Source: Candidatus Rokuibacteriota bacterium
GTDB lineage: Bacteria > Methylomirabilota > Methylomirabilia > Rokubacteriales > CSP1-6
Reading direction: 5' to 3'
DNA: 48,538 nt
Assembly (NCBI GenBank): GCA_016866775.1
Contig: VGLJ01000036.1
Location: 1-48,538 of the forward strand
Both the position numbers and the translations under genes were made by a program. The notes under the pieces are model-generated. The model made no database searches. It worked only from the letters and a program-made list of their open reading frames with translations, and had not been told where the DNA came from. The stretch's first letter is position 1, and each line of letters starts with the position of its first letter. This document shows positions 42,400 through 48,538 of this stretch, one piece after another.

Positions 42400-44721
42400 T
42401 TGGCCCAGACAGACAGCGTTCAGGTCCTCCAGCAGCGGGTCGAATTCGAGCAGAAGCTCATCGCGCTGGTCAACCGCGTCCACGCCGCCAAGACACTCGA
42501 CTCGATCTTCATCGAGTTCCAGCACGAGGTCCTGGAGCTGATGGACGCCGAGCGCATGACGCTGTACGGCGTCGACGCCGATCGCAAGGAGGTCTACTCC
42601 AAGTACCTCGACCTCGACACGATCAAGGAGATCCGCGTCCCGATCAGTTCCACGAGCATGGCCGGGTTCGCGGTGCTCAACCGGCAGATGCTCAACGTCA
42701 CGGACGCGTACGACAGCGCCGAGCTCCAGCGGATCTCGCCGACGCTGCACTTCAACAGCTCGTTCGACAAGCGCTCGGGCTTCCGCACGACGCAAGCGCT
42801 GACGATGCCGATCCAGCACAAGAACCGCGCCGTCGTCGGCGCGATCCAGATCCTCAACAAGAAGCACGGCCCGCGCTTCACCAAGGAAGACGAGGGCAAC
42901 CTCGCGCGGATCGCCAAGACGCTCGGCATCGCGTTCCAGGCGGTGGTGGCGGACGCGCTCGCCTACAACCAGGTCCAGCTCACCCAGCGCCGGCCCGGGA
43001 AGTTCGACTACCTGCTCACGCAGCATCGCGTGACGCAGGAGGAGCTCAACGCCGCCATCTCGGAGTCGCGGGCCAAGCAGACGGACGTCGAGACGATCCT
43101 CGTCGAGTCCTACAGGGTGCCGAAGGCGGACATGGGCGCCTCGCTGAGCATGTTCTACCGGGTGCCCTACCAGGAGTACGACGAGCGCATCGTCCCGCCG
43201 CCGGACCTCATGCGCGACCTCAAGCTCGAGTTCCTCAAGAGCAATTACTGGCTGCCCCTCAAGCGCGAGGACGACGGCTCGGTCCTGGTGCTGATCGACA
43301 ATCCCCAGGACCTCAGCAAGGTCGACAGCATCACGCAGCTCCTGCCGCGGCAGCGCGTGAAGTTCGCGGTCGGGCTGCGCACGGACATCTCCACGTTCCT
43401 CGCGGCGGCGAGCGGCGAGCTGACGCCGAAGGACTCCATCAGCGCCCTGATCGGCGAGCTCAGGACCGAGGACGCGCCCGAGAAGATCGAAGACTCGATG
43501 AGCGGCGAGGTCGACGAGAACGACTCCACGGTCGTCCGCCTCGCGAACCAGGTCATCGTGGACGCCTACAAGGCGCGCGCCTCCGACATCCACGTCGAGC
43601 CGTACGGGTCCAACAAGGACACCATGATCCGGTACCGCATCGACGGCCAGTGCATCGAGTACCAGAAGATCCCGGGCGCGTACCGGCGCGCCATCGTCGC
43701 CCGGCTCAAGATCATGTCGAGGCTCGACATCGCCGAGCGGCGCAAGCCGCAGGACGGCAAGATCAAGTTCAAGCTGCCGGACTCGCGCGAGATCGAGCTG
43801 CGCGTCGCCACCATCCCGACCGCCGGCGGCAACGAAGACGTGGTCATGCGGATCCTCGCCGCGAGCGAGCCGATCCCCATCGACAAGCTCGGCATGACCG
43901 ACCGCAACCTGCGCGAGATGCAGGCCATCGCGTCGAAGCCCTACGGCCTGATCCTCGTGGTCGGTCCCACGGGCTCCGGCAAGACGACGAGCCTCCACTC
44001 CGTGCTGGGCTACATCAACAAGCCGGACCGCAAGATCTGGACGGCGGAGGATCCCGTCGAGATCACGCAGTACGGGCTCCGCCAGGTGCAGGTGCAGCCG
44101 AAGATCGGCTTCACGTTCGCGGCGGCGATGCGGTCGTTCCTGCGCGCCGACCCCGACGTGATCATGGTCGGCGAGATGCGCGACGAGGAGACGGCGTCGA
44201 CGGGCATCGAGGCCTCGCTGACCGGCCACCTGGTCTTCTCCACCTTGCACACCAACAGCTCGGTCGAGACGGTCATCCGGCTGCTCGACATGGGCCTCGA
44301 TCCGTTCAACTTCGCCGACGCGCTGCTCGGCATCATGGCCCAGCGGCTCGTCCGCCGGATCTGCGAGAAGTGCAAGGAGTCCTACCATCCGGACCGGTCG
44401 GAATTCGACGAGCTCGCGACGTCGTACGGCAAGGAAGAGTTCGAGAAGCTCGGCCACGAGTACGACGAGAAGTTCGTCCTCTATCGCGGCAAGGGCTGTG
44501 CGAACTGCAACAACATGGGGTACCGCGGGCGCGTCGGCATCCACGAGCTGCTCGTCGCCGGCGACGAGATCAAGCGCCTGATCCAGGCGAAGGCGCGCGT
44601 GCCGGAGATGGTCGCGTCCGCGAAGAGCGACGGCATGACGACGCTCGTGCAGGACGGCATCCTGAAGTCGCTCCAGGGCGTGACCGACTTCCGCCAGGTC
44701 AAAGCCGTCGCAATCAAATAA
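42400..44721 (+). CDS. pilB: PilB/GspE-type secretion ATPase with N-terminal GAF domain
   Basis: A 773-residue assembly ATPase for type IV pili or type II secretion. A GAF domain occupies about 15-165 (ALVNRVHAAKTLDSIFIEFQ, GFAVLNRQMLNVTDAYDS, ALTMPIQHKNRAVVGAIQIL). An MshEN-like domain follows (FDYLLTQHRVTQEELNAAI), a fold that binds cyclic di-GMP in relatives. The motor has Walker A GPTGSGKTTS near 525, Walker B VIMVGEMRDEET, His box FSTLHTNSS and two CxxC zinc pairs (CEKC near 655, CANC near 699). TTG 42400 is preferred over TTG 42397 because GGAGG is five bases upstream. The repeat element begins right after its stop. No other pilus genes are in the window. Confidence 0.9.
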   Translation: MAQTDSVQVLQQRVEFEQKLIALVNRVHAAKTLDSIFIEFQHEVLELMDAERMTLYGVDADRKEVYSKYLDLDTIKEIRVPISSTSMAGFAVLNRQMLNVTDAYDSAELQRISPTLHFNSSFDKRSGFRTTQALTMPIQHKNRAVVGAIQILNKKHGPRFTKEDEGNLARIAKTLGIAFQAVVADALAYNQVQLTQRRPGKFDYLLTQHRVTQEELNAAISESRAKQTDVETILVESYRVPKADMGASLSMFYRVPYQEYDERIVPPPDLMRDLKLEFLKSNYWLPLKREDDGSVLVLIDNPQDLSKVDSITQLLPRQRVKFAVGLRTDISTFLAAASGELTPKDSISALIGELRTEDAPEKIEDSMSGEVDENDSTVVRLANQVIVDAYKARASDIHVEPYGSNKDTMIRYRIDGQCIEYQKIPGAYRRAIVARLKIMSRLDIAERRKPQDGKIKFKLPDSREIELRVATIPTAGGNEDVVMRILAASEPIPIDKLGMTDRNLREMQAIASKPYGLILVVGPTGSGKTTSLHSVLGYINKPDRKIWTAEDPVEITQYGLRQVQVQPKIGFTFAAAMRSFLRADPDVIMVGEMRDEETASTGIEASLTGHLVFSTLHTNSSVETVIRLLDMGLDPFNFADALLGIMAQRLVRRICEKCKESYHPDRSEFDELATSYGKEEFEKLGHEYDEKFVLYRGKGCANCNNMGYRGRVGIHELLVAGDEIKRLIQAKARVPEMVASAKSDGMTTLVQDGILKSLQGVTDFRQVKAVAIK

Positions 44722-44833
44722 CTCGGAGGGGGGCTTCGCCCCCTTCCGACGGTCGTCGCACGCCGTGGTCACGGCGTGCTCCTCCCTGCCTCCCCCAGGA
44801 TTCGGATTACGCGGGCGAAGCCCGCGCTCGGAA
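44722..44833 (+). repeat. Structured 3' repeat element, full copy C
   Basis: The element fills the gap between the pilB stop and the convergent Uma2 gene. Hairpin 1 (44725-44747): GGAGGGGGG, loop CTTCG, CCCCCTTCC. Hairpin 2 (44758-44779): GCACGCCGTG-GT-CACGGCGTGC. Shared linker CCTGCCTCCCCCAGGATTC. Hairpin 3 (44810-44826): CGCGGGC-GAA-GCCCGCG. Linkers match copy B almost base for base; the three stems do not, yet each pairs. Confidence 0.75.
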
Positions 44834-44836
44834 TGG

Positions 44837-45260
44837 TTACCGCCAGAGTTTTGCGGGATCGATCCTCAGGCCTGGGAACCGGGGGGAGGTCGGTGAGATC
44901 CGTGGTTCGACGGTCGGCGGCGCCATACACGCCGGCCTCGGCGCGGTAGATCTCGATCGCGCGCGCATCGTGGTCGACGATCCAGTAGAACGGGACACCG
45001 CAGCGCTCGAAGAGTTGCTTCTTCGTTTGCCGGTCATTGCGCGCGGTCGACGGGGAGAGAATCTCGACTGCGAGTGTCGGGCCGCCATCGACGGTGCCGC
45101 GCGCGCTCACCAGATTCATTCGCTCGTTCGCGATGCAGATGATGTCGGGTTCGACAATCGTCGTGTTCGTGAGCACGACGGCGATTGGAGCAGGAACCAC
45201 TTCGCCGAGATCGCTGGCCGGCATCACCGACAACTCGCCCTCATGGATTTCGTACCGCAT
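44837..45260 (-). pseudogene. Uma2-family (DUF820) endonuclease-like gene, shortened and frameshifted
   Basis: The frame begins MRYEIHEGELSVMPAS and later shows the core of the Uma2/DUF820 fold: VVLTNTTIVEPDIICI, LAVEILSPSTARNDR, GVPFYWIVDHDARAIEIY, with the conserved PD and E-x-L-S-P-S-T residues of a PD-(D/E)xK nuclease. Between MPAS and DLGEVVPAPIAVVL about 25-30 residues carrying the usual RHQ-type helix are missing in frame (junction near 45213). Near 44880 one extra base moves the frame; the natural end FPGLRIDPAKLWR with TAA at 44837 lies one frame over. Without correction the frame runs into the repeat element to 44769. The protein is also short at its N-terminus. Confidence 0.75.
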
Positions 45261-45278
45261 GCCGCGAACGATCCGGGC

Positions 45279-46829
45279 TTAGCTTCCGGGGGAAGGCGCG
45301 TTCAACGCTTCGCGCACCGTGCGCGCGAAGACCTCCGGGCTGAACGGCTTCTCCACGAACGCGGCGCCCAGGCCCGTGTAGTCGATCGTCTCGTCGGAGT
45401 AGCCGGACATGTAGAGGACTCTCAGGCGCGGGTTCCGCGCCAGGCCGCGACGGACCAGCTCCGGGCCGCCCATGTTCGGCATCACGATGTCCGTGATCAC
45501 GAGCGCGATCTCGTCGGCGCGGCGCTCGAGGATCACGAGCGCTTCGCTGCCGTCCGTGGCCTCGATCACGGGGTAGCCGCGGCGCTGGAGGATGTCGCGC
45601 GCCACGAACCGGACGCCTTCCTGGTCTTCCACCAGCAGCACCGTCTCCGAACCCTGCAGCGATCCCTGGAACGGGCGGACCGCCGCCCCGCCGGGCAGTG
45701 GACTCTCGGTGCGCGGAAAGAAGATCTGGAACGACGTCCCGCGCCCGGGCTCGCTCGACACCTCGATGAACGCGCCGTTCTGCTTCACCGCGCCGCACAC
45801 GACGGCGAGGCCGAGGCCCGTGCCCTGGTCGGGCGCCTTCGTCGTGAAGAACGGCTCGAAGAGGTGCGTCTGCGTCTCCGCGTCCATCCCCACGCCGGTG
45901 TCGCTCACCGAGAGCATGACGTGCGGTCCGGGACGGCAGTCGACGCGTGACCGGCACCACGCGTCGTCGAGCTCGACGTTCGCGGTCTCGATGGTCAGAT
46001 CTCCGCCCGCGGGCATCGCGTCGCGCGCGTTCACGACCAGATTCATGATGATCTGCTCGATCTGCCCCTGGTCTGCGTGCACGGGCCCCGGCGCCGGGGC
46101 GAGCGCGGCGCGCAGGGCGATCCGCTCGCCCACCATCCGCTGGAGCATCGTCTCCATGTCGCGCACGACGGTATGGAGATCGAGGACGGTCGGCCGGACG
46201 ACCTGGCCGCGGCTGAAGACGAGCAGCTGGCGGATGAGCGTGGCCGCGCGCAGCGCCGCCTCGAGCACCATGTCGGCTTCGCCGCGGCGTGGATCGTCGG
46301 GGGCGAGCCCGTCGCGCAGGAATTGCGTGCGGCTCCGGATCACGGTGAGGAGGTTGTTGAAGTCGTGCGCGATGCCCCCCCCGCGAGGCGCCCGATCGCC
46401 TCCATGCGCTGCGCCTGGCGATACCGCTCCTCGGTGCGCTTGCGCGCTCGCCGCGCCTCGACCTCGCGCAGCTCGCGCACGATCGCGGGGCCGAGCCGCG
46501 AGGTTGTCCTTCATGATGTAGTCGCGCGCGCCCGCGCGCATGGCCTGCACGGCGGTCTCCTCGCCGATCGCGCCCGAGACGATGATGAAGGGCGCGTCGA
46601 CGCCGCTGGCCTGCAGCAGCGCGAGCGCTTCGGGAGCGCTGAAGCCCGGCAGGTTGTGATCGGAGATCACGAGGTCCCACGGACCGCGCGCGAGCGCCGC
46701 CTGGAGCTCGGCCGCGGTCTGGACGCGCTCGGCCGCCGGCTCGTAGCCGGCGCGCCGCAGCTCGCGCAGCAGCAGCTCCGCGTCGTCCGCGGAGTCCTCG
46801 ACGAGGAGCAGGCGCAACAGCGTCGCCAC
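45279..46829 (-). CDS. Hybrid sensor histidine kinase (receiver - HisKA/HATPase - receiver) with compensating frameshifts
   Basis: A 516-codon frame. The N-terminal receiver (LLLVEDSADDAELLLRELRR, phospho-Asp in VISDHNLPG) ends at YIMKDNLA. The next 35 or so residues are out of frame, then GGIAHDFNNLLTVI resumes. The missing stretch reads normally in another frame (LGPAIVRELREVEARRARKR, YRQAQRMEAIGRLAGG). About two bases are lost near 46497 and two extra Gs lie in the run at 46375-46382. The kinase has the H box, N box NLVVNARDAM, DTGVGM and GTGLGLAV. The C-terminal receiver has VITDIVMPN and YMSGYSDE. GTG 46829 overlaps the upstream receiver's stop. It probably works with the two genes upstream in a phosphorelay. 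Confidence 0.85.
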   Translation of the reverse strand: MATLLRLLLVEDSADDAELLLRELRRAGYEPAAERVQTAAELQAALARGPWDLVISDHNLPGFSAPEALALLQASGVDAPFIIVSGAIGEETAVQAMRAGARDYIMKDNLAARPRDRARAARGRGAASAQAHRGAVSPGAAHGGDRAPRGGGIAHDFNNLLTVIRSRTQFLRDGLAPDDPRRGEADMVLEAALRAATLIRQLLVFSRGQVVRPTVLDLHTVVRDMETMLQRMVGERIALRAALAPAPGPVHADQGQIEQIIMNLVVNARDAMPAGGDLTIETANVELDDAWCRSRVDCRPGPHVMLSVSDTGVGMDAETQTHLFEPFFTTKAPDQGTGLGLAVVCGAVKQNGAFIEVSSEPGRGTSFQIFFPRTESPLPGGAAVRPFQGSLQGSETVLLVEDQEGVRFVARDILQRRGYPVIEATDGSEALVILERRADEIALVITDIVMPNMGGPELVRRGLARNPRLRVLYMSGYSDETIDYTGLGAAFVEKPFSPEVFARTVREALNAPSPGS

Positions 46830-47260
46830 TACGCCGGCGCCGTCTCCGCCGGCACGCGATTGAGCCGGAACCAGTAGCGGCCGAGCGCCCCGACGGCGTC
46901 GGCGAACTGCGCGGAGTCCTCGGGCTTGCGGACGTAGCTGTTCGCGCCGAGCCGGTAGCTTTGCGTGAGATCGTCCCGTTCGTCCGACGAGGTGAGCACG
47001 ACCACGGGCACGAGCTTCGTGCGCTCGTCGCTCCGCATGCGCCGCAGGACCTCGAGACCGTCCACGCGCGGCATCTTCAGGTCGAGGGACACCACCTTCG
47101 GGAGGGTCTGGGCGGTGCCGAGGAAATCGAGCGCCTGCACCCCGTCGCGCGCCACGACGACGTCGTTGGGACCGAGCACGCCGGCGTGATTGAACACCCG
47201 CTGCATCAGTGCGACGTCGTCGGGATTGTCGTCGACGAGGAGGACGAACGGTCTGTCCAT
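46829..47260 (-). CDS. Rcp1-type single-domain response regulator
   Basis: A 143-residue stand-alone receiver. FVLLVDDNPDDVALMQRVF, the phospho-acceptor Asp60 in VSLDLKMPRVDGLEVLRRM, PVVVLTSSDERDDL and SYRLGANSYVRKP are the family motifs; the extended C-terminus GALGRYWFRLN is typical of the Rcp1/CheY-like subgroup that partners phytochrome-like kinases. GGAGGGTCT precedes the ATG. It lies 15 bases after a histidine kinase and overlaps the hybrid kinase start, making a three-gene signalling unit. Confidence 0.93.
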   Translation of the reverse strand: MDRPFVLLVDDNPDDVALMQRVFNHAGVLGPNDVVVARDGVQALDFLGTAQTLPKVVSLDLKMPRVDGLEVLRRMRSDERTKLVPVVVLTSSDERDDLTQSYRLGANSYVRKPEDSAQFADAVGALGRYWFRLNRVPAETAPA

Positions 47261-47275
47261 AGACCCTCCGCTCGT

Positions 47276-48165
47276 TTACAGGACGAAGTAGAACGTGGCG
47301 CCGCCCTCGACCGCGCCTTCGCCCCACACCCGCCCGCCGTGCCGCAAGACGATGCGCTGCACGGTCGCGAGGCCGATGCCCGTGCCCTCGAAGTCTTCCA
47401 CGGTATGCAGCCGCTGGAACGGACGGAAGAGCTTGCCCGCGTACGCCATGTCGAAGCCTGCGCCGTCGTCGCGCACGAAGTAGGCGCGCTCGCCGTCACG
47501 CGCGGTCACGCCGAGCTCGATCCGCGCCACGGCGTGCTTGCGGATGAACTTCCACGAGTTGCTGAAGAGGTTCTCGAGCATCGCGCGGAGCAGCCCGGGA
47601 TCGCCCTGCACGACGAGATCCTCCGCGATGTCGAACGTGACGCGGCGGTCGGGCTGCCGGACCTTCAGCTCCTCGGCGACGGTGCGCGCGAGCGCCGTCA
47701 GGTCGACGCGCACGCGATGGATCTCGCTGCGCGTGACGCGCGACAGGTTCGGCAGGTCCTCGATCAGCTGCGCCATGTGCTGGCTGCCCGCGCGCACGCG
47801 GCTCAGGTAGTGCCGGCCCGTCTCGTCGAGCGTGTCTCCGTACTCTTCCTGCAGCGCCTGGCTGAAGCCGCTGATGCCCCGCAGCGGCGCGCGCAGGTCG
47901 TGCGACACGGATGATTGCGGCTCAGGTAGTCGGCCTCGTCCCGCGAGCGCGCGTACTTCGTCAGGTAGTAGAGGCCGTGCTTCTGGCTCTTCGACCAGAG
48001 CCCTTCTCCCCCCACATAGGCGCGGACGCCAGAGAGAACCTCCATGCCGCCGTAGCCGAGCGAGATGAGCGCCACGATGAGGAGGACGAAGAGGGCGACG
48101 ACGAGGTTCACCTTGATCGGGATGGGGAGACTCAGGAGGCGATGCACCAGCGCACGTCGGGACAT
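47276..48165 (-). pseudogene. Membrane sensor histidine kinase, middle section missing
   Basis: ATG 48165 starts [20 protein letters not shown], one membrane helix and a periplasmic start ([32 protein letters not shown]). At about 47918 the frame is lost. It resumes in another frame at the H box [20 protein letters not shown], followed by the N box [25 protein letters not shown] and [13 protein letters not shown]. The region between, normally the rest of the sensor, second membrane helix and signal-transfer domains (several hundred residues), is absent. The kinase core is intact. It would phosphorylate the Rcp1-type receiver encoded next. Confidence 0.8.
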
Positions 48166-48197
48166 TATTGATCTGTGTATAAGTAATAGACATCGGG
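48166..48197. promoter_or_regulatory. AT-rich gap between IS630 end and the kinase gene
   Basis: This short stretch is strongly AT-rich in a GC-rich window (TATTACTTATACACAG on the minus strand). It probably contains the outer end of the IS630-type element and may supply the promoter of the kinase gene. The matching terminal repeat lies outside the window, so the boundary is not defined. Confidence 0.35.
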
Positions 48198-48538
48198 TCA
48201 TAGGAAAGCAGGCAGATCCGCCGCCGCGACAAACGACCGAATGAGCGCAGGACGTCGGCGGACCTTGGCCGTGAGGCGGCACAGGGTCATCAAGAGTTGG
48301 GCTTGCGTGTCGGGCTGGCCATTGGCCAGGGCCGCCTTGAAGTGCGTCCAGACGAACTCGTCGGGATTGAGTTCCGGCGCGTAGCCGGGGAAGACACCAC
48401 GATGACGTGGTGGCGGAGGTGGCGCAGCAAGGCGCGCAGGCGCAGGAACACGGCGACCTCGACAGGGGTGACGTTGTTGGGATGAAAGTGCACGTAGAGT
48501 CCGAACCGGCGGCGCTGCGCGCTGACCGTGACGGCGGA
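48198..48538 (-). mobile_element. IS630-family transposase, partial and internally deleted
   Basis: The minus-strand frames read the C-terminal half of an IS630-type DDE transposase. MHFHPNNVTPVEVAVFLRLR and HLRHHVIVV are followed, one frame over, by FPGYAPELNPDEFVWTHFKA and [20 protein letters not shown], with TGA at 48198. PELNPDE carries the third catalytic acidic residue. Between HHVIVV and FPGYAP about 25 residues with the second catalytic Asp (normally VLD plus a His-containing loop) are missing, junction near 48395. The 5' half lies beyond the window. The copy is inactive as read. Confidence 0.85.

Noticed and set aside
42385-44772. 795-residue minus-strand frame opposite pilB
   Set aside because: Composition is that of a codon-position shadow of the pilB frame, with no recognisable motif.

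Overview
This is a GC-rich (roughly 70% by eye), densely coded bacterial segment with short intergenic gaps, many 4-bp ATGA/GTGA gene overlaps and frequent GTG starts. It carries three dipeptide/oligopeptide-type ABC importer clusters, a TRAP transporter, a coupled acyl-CoA/amidohydrolase operon, an MlaC-like protein ending in a PEP-CTERM-like tail and a type IV pilus ATPase. This mix recalls environmental Methylomirabilota/'Candidatus Rokubacteria' or a similar Gram-negative soil or groundwater lineage. That placement is inference from gene content and is not secure. No rRNA, tRNA, CRISPR array or phage module was recognised.

Layout. 1-511: a fold-back inverted repeat around the end of a MATE efflux gene, then a PaaI-type thioesterase. 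885-4578 (minus): a damaged peptide-type ABC importer plus a stand-alone allophanate-hydrolase C-terminal-like protein. 4970-8305 (plus): an NrtABD-like importer followed by cyanase, read as a cyanate uptake and breakdown operon. 8396-10313: a lower-GC islet with a VapBC pair and two unknown genes. 10444-15861 (minus): a complete dppBC-SBP-dppDF importer, directly downstream of a dctPQM TRAP transporter (15773-18778, minus). 18853-18883: a nested palindrome in the divergent promoter between dctP and an IclR regulator. 18895-30043 (plus): iclR followed by nine tightly packed genes (D-aminoacylase-like, two amidohydrolase-2, LLM flavin oxidoreductase, alpha/beta hydrolase, acyl-CoA synthetase, double-hotdog dehydratase, non-thiolase lipid-transfer protein, DUF35). 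30063-36044: envelope and miscellaneous enzymes. 36067-38812: a broken adenylate cyclase-ATPase-TPR regulator. 38903-42344: a third peptide-type SBP with two permeases and no ATPase. 42400-44721: a GAF-MshEN PilB ATPase. 44837-48538 (minus): Uma2 nuclease-like gene, hybrid histidine kinase, Rcp1-type receiver, histidine kinase and an IS630 transposase fragment.

How the parts work together. The IclR operator sits between importers (TRAP, possibly with the dpp importer) and an acyl-CoA catabolic operon. This looks like one regulated uptake-and-degradation island: release of an acyl group or acid, CoA activation, hydration of an enoyl-CoA, then retro-aldol cleavage by the lipid-transfer/DUF35 pair. 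The substrate is unknown. The cyanate operon is a separate nitrogen-acquisition unit.

Two features cut across the window. First, a dispersed structured repeat with three hairpins whose stems differ in sequence but keep pairing lies immediately after the stop codons of three plus-strand genes (8306, 40445, 44722). Second, an unusual number of genes are damaged by missing internal segments, small frameshifts or a nonsense codon (near 3146, 4362, 15940, 17306, 36100, 36542, 37682, 44880, 45213, 46384/46497, 47918, 48395). With the fold-back at the left end, this makes assembly or sequencing error a serious possibility, so the affected genes are annotated with that caution.
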